Shown here: in pieces, positions 8,308 to 15,475 of the stretch
Layout: the number at the start of each line of letters is the position of its first letter
How positions within the stretch are numbered: the stretch's first letter is position 1
NCBI GenBank assembly: GCA_036266835.1
Contig: DATAXD010000072.1
Location: 1-51,107 of the forward strand
Source: Galbitalea sp036266835
Lineage (GTDB): Bacteria; Actinomycetota; Actinomycetes; Actinomycetales; Microbacteriaceae
DNA length: 51,107 nucleotides
Direction of reading: 5' to 3'
The notes under the pieces: model-generated
What the model saw: only the letters and a program-made list of their open reading frames with translations
The model's database searches: none
Told to the model about the DNA's origin: nothing
Made by a program: the position numbers and the translations under genes

Positions 8308-8352
8308 GGGTCTCGATACGCGTCAGCTTCGCTGGCGCTACTCGACCACCGA
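8308..8352 (+). repeat. Dispersed palindrome GGTCTCGATACGCG...CTACTCGACCACCG
   Basis: Best-preserved copy. GGGTCTCGATACGCG, then CAGCTTCGCTG (an inner hairpin), then GCGCTACTCGACCACCGAG. The two ends are near-complementary around TCGA. It lies just after the rpsO stop and before its terminator. Related copies are at 1876, 10922 and 28243. Confidence 0.75.
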
Positions 8353-8387
8353 GCAGCGGTGTAGCGAGGATCGCGTCGAACTTGACG

Positions 8388-8423
8388 ACGGGCCGTCATC
8401 CGAAAGGGTGACGGCCCGTTTTT
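8388..8423 (+). terminator. Rho-independent terminator of rpsO
   Basis: ACGGGCCGTCATCC, a GAAA tetraloop, then GGGTGACGGCCCGT followed by TTTT. A 14-bp stem with one G-U pair and a U-tract, a textbook intrinsic terminator. It may also act on the convergent SDR gene ending at 8442. Confidence 0.93.
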
Positions 8424-8441
8424 CACGCCCGCAGCGTCGAG

Positions 8442-9332
8442 CTACCGCGCGTACACCCCGGCATCGAGCTCCTCGATGAGTCCGGGCCCGGTCGGCGCCC
8501 ATCCGTAGCGCGCCCGCGTCAGCGCGCTCGAAGTCGGGATGTCGATGCTAAAGAACATCCCGATCCAGCCGAAGTGCGCCATCACGTCATCGGGCGTGAT
8601 TGACCGGCTCGGGATACCGAGCGAACGCCCGATCGCCTGCGCAATCTCGCGGGTCGGAATGCCCTCCTCGCCCATCGCGTGCACGATCGCCCGCGGCGAG
8701 GCGTCCTCGAGCCCGAGGCGCACGAGACGCGCGGCATCCAAACGATGAACTGCCGGCCAGCGGTTCGAGCCGTCGCCCACGTAGCCGGCAACGCCTTTGT
8801 CCCGAGCAATCGAGGTGAGCGTGGCCATGAACCCGTGGTCTCCAACCCCATGCACAGTCGGGGCGAAGCGGACGGCGCCTGAGATGACGCCCTTGTCGGA
8901 GTAATCGAGCGCCAGATTCTCGCTGCCACCGCGGGGGGATTCGAGACCGACGGCTTCTGAGACGTCAGTTTCGAGGCCAGCGCGGCCTCGCTGCCCCGGT
9001 ACACCGGATGCGACCAGGAATATTCGACCCGAACCGGCAAGTGCGTCGCCCAGCGTTTCCACCGCATTGCGTTCGGCGAGGTTTGAGACTGCCTGGTTGG
9101 CGAAGTCGTGCTTGTTCGCCAGGTGGATGACCGCATCCGCATTCTCAGCGCCCGCCCGAAGCGAGGCGAGATCGTCCAGGTCTCCGCGCTGCACGATCGC
9201 GCCCTTGGCCGTCAGCGCCGCGGCGGACTCGTCCGATCGTGCCAGTCCTACCACCTCGTGGCCGTGAGCCAGAAGCTCATCGGTGGTGGCCGATCCGATC
9301 CAGCCGGATGCTCCGGTAATGAAAACGCGCAT
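8442..9332 (-). CDS. NAD(P)-dependent SDR family oxidoreductase (extended/atypical)
   Basis: A 296-residue protein from ATG 9332; an upstream in-frame start at 9380 would fall in the operator region. The N-terminal Rossmann motif is FITGASGWIGSATTDELL (GxxGxxG). It is followed by GDLDDLASL and VIHLANKHDF, typical of NAD(P)-binding epimerase-like SDRs. The active-site Tyr is probably in the ALDYSDKG region (YxxxK-like spacing is loose). The substrate cannot be read. Divergent from a TetR regulator, with two operator-like repeats between them, so likely repressed by that regulator. Confidence 0.85.
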   Translation of the reverse strand: MRVFITGASGWIGSATTDELLAHGHEVVGLARSDESAAALTAKGAIVQRGDLDDLASLRAGAENADAVIHLANKHDFANQAVSNLAERNAVETLGDALAGSGRIFLVASGVPGQRGRAGLETDVSEAVGLESPRGGSENLALDYSDKGVISGAVRFAPTVHGVGDHGFMATLTSIARDKGVAGYVGDGSNRWPAVHRLDAARLVRLGLEDASPRAIVHAMGEEGIPTREIAQAIGRSLGIPSRSITPDDVMAHFGWIGMFFSIDIPTSSALTRARYGWAPTGPGLIEELDAGVYAR

Positions 9333-9379
9333 CAGCGCCGCTCCCGTCTGCTTCGCCCACAGGGGGAGAGAAGCAATCA

Positions 9380-9429
9380 ATGTCAGTAACTGTCATCAGT
9401 ATAGACACTTATGTCAGCAACTGTCATCA
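9380..9429. promoter_or_regulatory. Duplicated TetR operator in a divergent promoter
   Basis: Two 19-bp copies differing at one base: ATGTCAGTAACTGTCATCA (9380-9398) and ATGTCAGCAACTGTCATCA (9411-9429); the first contains the palindrome CAGTAACTG. For the SDR gene, a minus-strand TATACT -10 (9403-9398) with ATGACA about 18 nt upstream overlaps both copies. For tetR, TAGTAT (9431-9436) lies 6 nt before its ATG, right beside the second copy. Confidence 0.6.
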
Positions 9430-9442
9430 CTAGTATTGGAGC

Positions 9443-10012
9443 ATGACACGGTGGGAGCCCGGTGCGCGCGAGCGCCTCAACAGTGCTGCCCTCGAGTTGT
9501 ATGCGAGCAAGGGCTTCGAAGAGACGACCGTCGCCGAAATCGCGCAGGCAGCCGGGCTTACCGAGCGCACGTTCTTCCGCTACTTCGCCGACAAGCGCGA
9601 GGTGCTGTTCGCCGGATCGGAGCTACTCGAGCAGCAGATGCTGGACGGCGCGGCGGCCGCGCCTAAGAGTGCGACCGCATTCGAGGTCGCCCGAGCCGCG
9701 GTCACCGCAACCGCGGCGTATTTCCCGGAAGACCGACGTTCGTACTCGCGACTCCGCGCGAAGGTCATCACCGAGAACCCGCAGCTGACGGAGCGCGAAC
9801 TCCGTAAGATGTCGTCGCTCGCCGAGGCGATCGCGGCCGCGTTGCGAGAGCGCGGCATCCCGGAGCCGACGGCGACCCTGGCTGCCCAGTCCGGAGTGAC
9901 GGTTTTCCGCGTCACCTTCGCCGGCTGGATCTCAGAGGGCGAGCGGCGCAGCTTCGTCGAGATTGAGACCGAGACGTTCGCTCAGCTCGGCGCAATGACC
10001 GCGAAAGGATAG
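9443..10012 (+). CDS. TetR/AcrR family transcriptional regulator
   Basis: A 189-residue repressor. The N-terminal helix-turn-helix (about residues 8-52) reads SAALELYASKGFEETTVAE then IAQAAGLTERTFFRYFADKR. The C-terminal ligand domain is helical and not assignable. The start is leaderless: TAGTAT, 6 nt, ATG. It probably represses itself and the divergent SDR oxidoreductase through the two repeats at 9380-9429. The ligand may be a reactive or xenobiotic carbonyl compound, which is inference from the SDR partner only. Confidence 0.92.
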   Translation: MTRWEPGARERLNSAALELYASKGFEETTVAEIAQAAGLTERTFFRYFADKREVLFAGSELLEQQMLDGAAAAPKSATAFEVARAAVTATAAYFPEDRRSYSRLRAKVITENPQLTERELRKMSSLAEAIAAALRERGIPEPTATLAAQSGVTVFRVTFAGWISEGERRSFVEIETETFAQLGAMTAKG

Positions 10013-10018
10013 CTGGGG

Positions 10019-10939
10019 GTGAGACGGAAGGCAGAGATCGTCGACCTCCGATTCGACCTGTGGGGCAGTGGGCCGAAGTACCCCACCATCGGCGGCCAGC
10101 AATCGCTCTGGGTGAGCTGCACGACCAACGCGGATATCGCCGGTCTCTTCCGTGACGGAACGAGCGAGAAGTATCCCGTCGACGGCGTACCGCGGCAGAT
10201 CGCGCTCGGCGGCGAAAACATCTGGTTCACCATGCCGCTGATCGACACGGTCGGGCGAGTCGACCACGAGGGTGCCAACCACAATTACAAGCTGCCGGAC
10301 GGTTCAGCGCCCGATGGCATTGCTGCGACCGAGGCGGAAGCGTGGGTCACGTTGAGTGGCACCGGAGGACTCGCGCGAATTCCTATCGACGAAGAGGTCC
10401 AGCTGGTGAGCCCCAAGGTGACCGGCGACGACGAGCTGGCGGATCCGCCGCCCGCCGAGCCCCGCTTCCTGGCGATGGACGACCGCGGCTCGCTCTGGTT
10501 CACGCGGCAGGGTCGCGGCGACATCGTGCGAATGGATACCGACCACACGACCGAGTCCTGGGCGGAACCGGGCTGTGCGGCGCCATCCGCCATCGCCGCG
10601 GACCAGGATGCGGTGTGGATCGCCGACAGCAACGAACCTGGCATCTGGCGGATCGGTCGCGCCGAGAAGCTGCTGCAGAGGGTCGAGCCGTGGCCGACCG
10701 GGTTCGCGACTGCGATCGCATCCGACCAGCGCGGCGGATGCTGGTTCACCGAAGCCGATGAAGACCTCGTCGGGCACTTCGATGGGGATTCCATGATCGT
10801 CGAGTACGACATTTCGGAGTATGGGGAGAAGCCGAGAGGTCTCGCGGTCGACCGGGACGGGATCGCGTGGGTCGCTCTGCGCAGCGGGGGGATTGTCGGG
10901 GTTCGAGCCGGAAGTGTCGGAGGGTCTCGATACGCGTGA
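10019..10939 (+). CDS. Vgb-like (virginiamycin B lyase family) beta-propeller protein
   Basis: A 306-residue protein from GTG 10019, 6 nt after the tetR stop. Repeated blades of the form GGENIWFTMP, DRGSLWFTRQGRGDIVRMD, DQDAVWIADSNEPGIWRIG and RGGCWFTEAD resemble the six- or seven-bladed Vgb/streptogramin lyase propeller. There is no signal peptide, so it should be cytoplasmic. Lyase catalytic histidines are not evident, so activity on antibiotics should not be assumed. The last codons (GGSRYA) and the stop are supplied by a dispersed palindromic repeat, suggesting the original 3' end was replaced. Confidence 0.75.
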   Translation: MRRKAEIVDLRFDLWGSGPKYPTIGGQQSLWVSCTTNADIAGLFRDGTSEKYPVDGVPRQIALGGENIWFTMPLIDTVGRVDHEGANHNYKLPDGSAPDGIAATEAEAWVTLSGTGGLARIPIDEEVQLVSPKVTGDDELADPPPAEPRFLAMDDRGSLWFTRQGRGDIVRMDTDHTTESWAEPGCAAPSAIAADQDAVWIADSNEPGIWRIGRAEKLLQRVEPWPTGFATAIASDQRGGCWFTEADEDLVGHFDGDSMIVEYDISEYGEKPRGLAVDRDGIAWVALRSGGIVGVRAGSVGGSRYA

Positions 10940-10993
10940 CGCTTCGCGTCGCGCTACTCGACCAGCGATACGGGCAGGCGTTACTCGACCAGC
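10922..10993 (+). repeat. Dispersed palindrome, one full copy plus a half copy
   Basis: GGGTCTCGATACGCGTGACG then CTTCGCGTCGCGCTACTCGA, followed by CCAG (10922-10965). A second partial half, GCGTTACTCGACCAG, ends near 10993. It overlaps the 3' end of the beta-propeller gene, whose stop codon (TGA 10937-10939) lies inside the element. Confidence 0.7.
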
Positions 10994-11043
10994 AGGTCCT
11001 TCACTATCGACCGCGAGGGGTCATGCGCGATAGCGTGCTCGCC

Positions 11044-11565
11044 ATGACATCATCCAGCACTCCAGCCAAGCGTCCCGTCGTCGGCCTGCTCATTGCAATC
11101 GCCGGCGTCGCCTGGCTGCTCGGAATCATCGTCCCGTCACTGCTCGTCGTGTCGGGAACCTCGTGGCTCGCCGTCATCGTCGCCGCCGCGCTCACGCTCG
11201 CATTCCTTCTTCTTACGCTGGGCCGGTCAACGCGGATCATCCCACGCATCGCGTTCCTGATAGCAACCGTGGGCTGGTTGATCTTCACGCTCAACGACCT
11301 GCACATCCTGGGACAGTTCCACATGTGGGGCGCGATCATCGCGCTGGTCGGCACGCTGCTCGCCGGCATCTTCGTGATCATGCACAACATGTTCGGTCGG
11401 CTCGGCGACGTCCTGTTCCTGCTCGCCGCCATCCTGATCTCCATCGGACTGCTTGAGGAGGTAATCAAGCCGTTCCTCACCGGTTCCCTGGCGACGGTCC
11501 TCGACTACGCGGAGGCGATCCTGCTGATCCTGACCGGCATCGTGGTACTGGCGCGGCGCAAGTAG
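11044..11565 (+). CDS. Six-helix membrane protein, paralogue 1 of 3
   Basis: A 173-residue hydrophobic protein with about six membrane segments, beginning VVGLLIAIAGVAWLLG and ending ILLILTGIVVLARRK. ATG 11044 is chosen because TAGCGT (11031-11036) lies 7 nt upstream, a leaderless arrangement. An in-frame extension upstream would translate a dispersed repeat. It resembles the products at 14356 and 14936 in length, helix order and the VGTLLAGIFVIMHNMFGRL loop (compare VGTLVAGILVIVRHTFGRL). No known family assigned; possibly HdeD/DUF308-like in topology. Function unknown. Confidence 0.8.
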   Translation: MTSSSTPAKRPVVGLLIAIAGVAWLLGIIVPSLLVVSGTSWLAVIVAAALTLAFLLLTLGRSTRIIPRIAFLIATVGWLIFTLNDLHILGQFHMWGAIIALVGTLLAGIFVIMHNMFGRLGDVLFLLAAILISIGLLEEVIKPFLTGSLATVLDYAEAILLILTGIVVLARRK

Positions 11566-11583
11566 CTACTCGACCGTCCGCTA

Positions 11584-11621
11584 GCGGTGCGCGCGTCGCA
11601 GGGAAGCCTCGCGCGCACCGC
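11584..11621 (+). terminator. GC-rich hairpin after membrane paralogue 1
   Basis: Perfect 12-bp inverted repeat GCGGTGCGCGCG (11584-11595) and CGCGCGCACCGC (11610-11621) with a 14-nt loop. No clear U-tract follows, so this is terminator-like but not classical. Confidence 0.5.
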
Positions 11622-11709
11622 ACGCCTTTAGGTACGTATTCCCTAGGGACGAGCCGGCGCCGCGACGATATGTTTAGCGCGGCCCTGCACCAACCCCTAG
11701 GAGTACAAA

Positions 11710-12171
11710 ATGACCGCAATTCTTTCGAGAAACGTCAAACTGTTCGACGGGTTCCCACCCGGTACAGGCACGATCGCCATCGGCGACGATAACTCGTTCA
11801 CGCTCACCAAGATCGACACGTCCACCAATCAACCCATCGCGACGCTCATGAGTACCCCGATCAACCAGCTGCAGGTTCGCGGGAGTGCCACCGCCCTGCG
11901 TTTGGTGGCCGGCGGCATCCGTAAGCGCGTCAACTTCTCGCTCGGCAGCGAATTCGTTCGCGGCGAACTGGGCCTGGTCGGCGACATCGCCGGCGGAGTG
12001 ATGGCCAAGAAGTCGGGCGTCAAAGACGTCGTTGCGGCCCTGCGCAAGGGTGGAGCGGATGTGCGATACCTCTCTTACTGGCAGCGCATCCTGCTCATCT
12101 GGGGGATCGTAATCGTGTTCATCATCGTGATCATCGGCATCATCGCGCTGGCGGCGCTTGCGCAGCATTAG
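11710..12171 (+). CDS. Hypothetical single-pass membrane protein, likely channel partner
   Basis: A 153-residue protein. The first 110 residues are soluble and beta-rich (NVKLFDGFPPGTGTIAIGDD at 8-27, later LQVRGSATALRLVAGG). The end is a single strongly hydrophobic helix (ILLIWGIVIVFIIVIIGIIA). The ATG is preceded by TAGGAG spaced 6 nt. It ends 6 bp before the CASTOR/POLLUX-like channel gene, so the two are probably co-transcribed. I do not recognise the family; an accessory role for the channel is inferred from position only. Confidence 0.75.
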   Translation: MTAILSRNVKLFDGFPPGTGTIAIGDDNSFTLTKIDTSTNQPIATLMSTPINQLQVRGSATALRLVAGGIRKRVNFSLGSEFVRGELGLVGDIAGGVMAKKSGVKDVVAALRKGGADVRYLSYWQRILLIWGIVIVFIIVIIGIIALAALAQH

Positions 12172-12177
12172 CGGGAA

Positions 12178-14247
12178 ATGGCATCCGTCAGCGAACGTCT
12201 GCGTCGGCAACGGCGCCGAACGGCGATCCACGCTGCGCTGGCGGATCCGAACGCCGTAGTCCATCTCCCGCCCCCAAAAGACGAGAAGACCGGCACTCCG
12301 TCCACCGATAGCATCGCCATACAGGTTCCACTCAGGAAACCCGAACCCAGCCAGGAGAACGCAGTGCAGAAGTCAACGTTCGGCGAGAAATTCCGCTACC
12401 GCTTCGACAACGTCATGGCGCGCGGCCCGCTGGCCATCATCGGTCTGCTCGGCCTGGTCACGTTCATCTTTATCCTGATTGTCGCCGTCATCATCGAGAT
12501 CTTCGGCATCCGTCCGGCGGGGGAGTCCGCGAAGAACTTCCCGTTCGGTGAGGCGCTCTGGCAGAACATGCTTCGTGCCCTCGACTCCGGCACGTTCGCG
12601 GGGGATGTCGGATGGCCCTACCGGGTTGCCGCACTGCTCGTCACGCTCGTAGGCATCTTCGTAGTGGCGAGCCTGATCGGTATCATCTCGTCGGCGTTCG
12701 ACAGCAAGGTAGAGGACCTGCGCAAGGGCGGCTCGAAAGTGCTCGAGTGGGATCACACGCTCATCCTGGGCTGGAGCCCGAAGGTGTTCCCGATCGTCAA
12801 CGAGCTGCTGGTCGCCAACGAGTCGCGGCGCAAGGCGGCCATCGTGATCCTCGCCGACTACGACAAGGTGGAGATGGATGACGCGATCCGCTCTCATTTC
12901 CCGAAGACCGGCAACACCCGCGTCATCACCCGCTCGGGCGACCCGATGAGCCTCCTGGATCTCGAACTGGGCAGCCCCAACAAGGCGCGCAGCATCATCG
13001 TGCTCGCGCCGGAGGGCAGTGACGATCCCGACTCGCTTGTCATCAAGACCACACTCGCACTCACGAACAACCCGTCGCGGGAGTCGAAGGAATTCCACAT
13101 CGTCGGTGAGATCCAGAACCCCCAGAACCTGGAGGCGGCCAGCCTGGTCGGCAAGGATGAGGCGCACTGGGTGCTTGCCAGCGACCTGATCAGCCGCATC
13201 ACCGTGCAGACCTGCCGCCAGAGCGGACTCAGCGTGGTCTACACCGAGCTCCTCGATTTCGACGGCGACGAGATCTACTTCAGCGAGCAGCCGAGCCTCG
13301 TCGGTAAGACCTACTTCGACACGCAGCTCGCGTTCGGCGACTCGACGGTGTTCGGCATGGTCAAGGGCGAGACGGTGCTCATCAACCCGAGCGACAAGAC
13401 ACTGTACGAATCCGGCGACCAGCTCATCCTCATCGCCGAAGACGACAGCACCATCCACCTGGGCACGGCTCCGGGCAAGCCGGATGTGTCGGCGATCAGC
13501 AAGGCGAAGCCGCTGCCCAAAAAGCCCGAGCACACGCTCGTTCTCGGCTACAACTCCGGCCTGCCCGCGATGTTGAACGAACTCAGCGAATACGTCGCGG
13601 GCGGCTCGACGGTGACCATCGTTGCGGACGTCGAGGGCCCGGGTCCCAAGTCCTTCCCGAAGATGCCGGTGAAGTTCACCCGCGGCGACTCCACCAGCCG
13701 TGCCGTGCTGGACTCGCTCGACGTGAAAAAGTACGACCACATCATCGTCCTCGCCTACAAAGAGACGCTCGACACCCAGCGCGCGGACGCCAAGACGCTG
13801 ATCACGCTGCTTCACCTGCGTGATATAGGCGAGCGCACCGGAGTCGACCTCAGCGTCGTGTCCGAGATGCTCGACGACCGCAATCGGGAACTGGCGGAGA
13901 TCACCAAGGCCGACGATTTCATCGTCAGCGACAAGCTCATCAGCCTGATGCTTTCGCAGGTCTCCGAGAACAAGCAGCTCACGGATGTCTTCGACGTACT
14001 GTTCTCGAGCGAGGGCAGCGAGATCTACCTGCGTCCCGCGAACCTCTATGTGACACCGGGGGCGACCGTCGACTTCTACACTCTCCTCGAAGCCGCACGT
14101 CGCCGCGGGGAGACCGCGATCGGGTATCGCGTAGCCGCGGACGCGCACCGCAGCGACAAGGCATACGGAGTCGCTGTCAACCCGAAGAAGACGGATGCGA
14201 TCACCCTCACCGACCGCGACAAGGTCATCGTTCTGGCCGAAGATTGA
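12178..14247 (+). CDS. CASTOR/POLLUX-like ion channel with two RCK-like NAD-binding domains
   Basis: A 689-residue protein. TM1 is at about 84-108, a pore-loop segment LDSGTFAGD at about 135-143 (compare ADSGNHA in plant CASTOR), TM2 at about 148-172, then SSAFDSKVEDLRKG leading into the first RCK-like Rossmann domain (HTLILGWSPK, from 193). A second begins at HTLVLGYNSG (about 454). No TVGYG potassium filter is present. Probably a tetrameric cation channel gated by ligand binding to the RCK ring. An alternative start, GTG 12364 (residue 63), has a better Shine-Dalgarno (CAGGAG) and would remove an arginine/proline-rich leader. Family confident, ion unknown. Confidence 0.88.
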   Translation: MASVSERLRRQRRRTAIHAALADPNAVVHLPPPKDEKTGTPSTDSIAIQVPLRKPEPSQENAVQKSTFGEKFRYRFDNVMARGPLAIIGLLGLVTFIFILIVAVIIEIFGIRPAGESAKNFPFGEALWQNMLRALDSGTFAGDVGWPYRVAALLVTLVGIFVVASLIGIISSAFDSKVEDLRKGGSKVLEWDHTLILGWSPKVFPIVNELLVANESRRKAAIVILADYDKVEMDDAIRSHFPKTGNTRVITRSGDPMSLLDLELGSPNKARSIIVLAPEGSDDPDSLVIKTTLALTNNPSRESKEFHIVGEIQNPQNLEAASLVGKDEAHWVLASDLISRITVQTCRQSGLSVVYTELLDFDGDEIYFSEQPSLVGKTYFDTQLAFGDSTVFGMVKGETVLINPSDKTLYESGDQLILIAEDDSTIHLGTAPGKPDVSAISKAKPLPKKPEHTLVLGYNSGLPAMLNELSEYVAGGSTVTIVADVEGPGPKSFPKMPVKFTRGDSTSRAVLDSLDVKKYDHIIVLAYKETLDTQRADAKTLITLLHLRDIGERTGVDLSVVSEMLDDRNRELAEITKADDFIVSDKLISLMLSQVSENKQLTDVFDVLFSSEGSEIYLRPANLYVTPGATVDFYTLLEAARRRGETAIGYRVAADAHRSDKAYGVAVNPKKTDAITLTDRDKVIVLAED

Positions 14248-14355
14248 GCACCGCAATCGCCTGCGATTATTACGCCGCGCCCGCGGCACATAGCGCATTG
14301 CAATAGTGCGTTACAAGCCTCGCGGCCGAGTCCCTCGGTGCGATAGCGTCACGAC

Positions 14356-14871
14356 ATGGCCACTTCTCGCGCGACGTCGCGCCGTTCCCCCGTTGGTTGG
14401 TTCTTTCTCGCAGCAGGCGTTCTCTACCTGCTGAACATTCTTCTCGCGCACGTCGCTCCGAAACTTTCGAGCCCGTGGTGGGACTTCTTCGCGTACGCGC
14501 TCCTGGCGATCGCATTCGTGCTGGTCTTCCTCTGGAAGGTGAGCACGATTCTGCGGGTCGCGTTCATCGTCGCGGCCGTCGGTTGGGCGCTGCTCGCGAT
14601 CGGCACTGTAGCCAGTCTGGGTAGCTCCATCGCCACCATCGCAACCATTTTGGCGCTCGTGGGCACGCTGGTCGCCGGCATCCTGGTGATCGTCCGGCAC
14701 ACCTTCGGACGGCTCGCGGATCTCGTGTTCCTGATCACGGCGATTCTCGCCGCGCTTCTGCTGGGACATTCGTGGCTCACCTTCATCAGCGGAGCCGTCG
14801 AAACCGTCATCGCAATCCTGTTCGGAATCGGTCTTGTCATCTCCGGATTCCTGATCGCCCGTCGCCGCTAG
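14356..14871 (+). CDS. Six-helix membrane protein, paralogue 2 of 3
   Basis: A 171-residue protein with about six hydrophobic helices, first VGWFFLAAGVLYLLNILL, last FGIGLVISGFLIARRR. It shares with paralogue 1 the loop VGTLVAGILVIVRHTFGRL and the LARR/IARRR end. Leaderless: TAGCGT (14344-14349), 6 nt, ATG; the hexamer is identical to that of paralogue 1. The 108-bp gap before it, after the channel gene, holds this promoter and nothing else obvious. Function unknown. Confidence 0.8.
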   Translation: MATSRATSRRSPVGWFFLAAGVLYLLNILLAHVAPKLSSPWWDFFAYALLAIAFVLVFLWKVSTILRVAFIVAAVGWALLAIGTVASLGSSIATIATILALVGTLVAGILVIVRHTFGRLADLVFLITAILAALLLGHSWLTFISGAVETVIAILFGIGLVISGFLIARRR

Positions 14872-14881
14872 TCGTTGTTCT

Positions 14882-14919
14882 GACGCCGGCGCAACCCCTG
14901 CACGGGGTGCGTCGGCGTC
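14882..14919 (+). terminator. Hairpin between membrane paralogues 2 and 3
   Basis: GACGCCGGCGCAACCCC, loop TGCAC, then GGGGTGCGTCGGCGTC. Long stem with one mismatch and one bulge, no U-tract. It sits between the stop of paralogue 2 and the -10 (TAGCTT, 14923-14928) of paralogue 3, so it may insulate the two transcripts. Confidence 0.6.
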
Positions 14920-14935
14920 AACTAGCTTGAAGAAC

Positions 14936-15445
14936 ATGGCGACCATCTCTGCACCAAATCGCTCGATCATCGGCTGGCTGTTCATTGCGGGCGGTGCGCT
15001 CCAGATTCTTGCCGCCCTGGTGAGCCTCGCGAATGCCGGCAATGTGGGGGCAATCTACGCGATCTCGAACATCGCGATCGGCATGGCTTTCGTGCTGATG
15101 ACCGTGTGGCTTGCCTTCGCGCTCATCAGCCGCGTCGCTTACCTCATCGCCGCAATCGGATGGCTGCTGCTTGCACTCACGAGCCTGATCAATCTGGGAA
15201 TCGTCGGCACTCTCGCCGTGTTCATTGCGATCATCGGCAGCGTGTTCGCGGGAGTGATCGTTTTCACCGGGCACGTGTTCGCGCGGCAGACCGACATCCT
15301 GTTCCTGGTCGCAATGATCGTCGGTGCCATCAATCTGCTGCTCTCGCAGAACGGCAACGTTCCCGGTGTGCTGGAGACTGTCATCGTGATTGCGTTTGGC
15401 GCCCTGTTGCTCGTTTCCGGGATTTGGATGCTGCGCCGTCGTTAG
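14936..15445 (+). CDS. Six-helix membrane protein, paralogue 3 of 3
   Basis: A 169-residue protein, about six hydrophobic helices, starting MATISAPNRSIIGWLFIAGG and ending SGIWMLRRR. ATG 14936 is chosen over an upstream TTG because TAGCTT lies 7 nt before it. It is similar to the products at 11044 and 14356 (N-terminal GWLFIAGGAL versus GWFFLAAGVL; LRRR versus IARRR end). Three leaderless paralogues bracket the CASTOR/POLLUX-like channel and its small neighbour. Function unknown. Confidence 0.8.
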   Translation: MATISAPNRSIIGWLFIAGGALQILAALVSLANAGNVGAIYAISNIAIGMAFVLMTVWLAFALISRVAYLIAAIGWLLLALTSLINLGIVGTLAVFIAIIGSVFAGVIVFTGHVFARQTDILFLVAMIVGAINLLLSQNGNVPGVLETVIVIAFGALLLVSGIWMLRRR

Positions 15446-15475
15446 CGGATCGGCCAGCGGTGCGTCGGGCGCCCG

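Noticed and set aside
10867..11043. Longer N-terminus for membrane paralogue 1
   Set aside because: It would translate the dispersed palindrome and overlap the previous gene; a -10 hexamer sits 7 nt before ATG 11044.
12373..14298. About 640-codon open frame on the minus strand opposite the channel gene
   Set aside because: Same GC-driven shadow effect; low-complexity Asp/Val/Arg composition and no recognisable motif or ribosome site.
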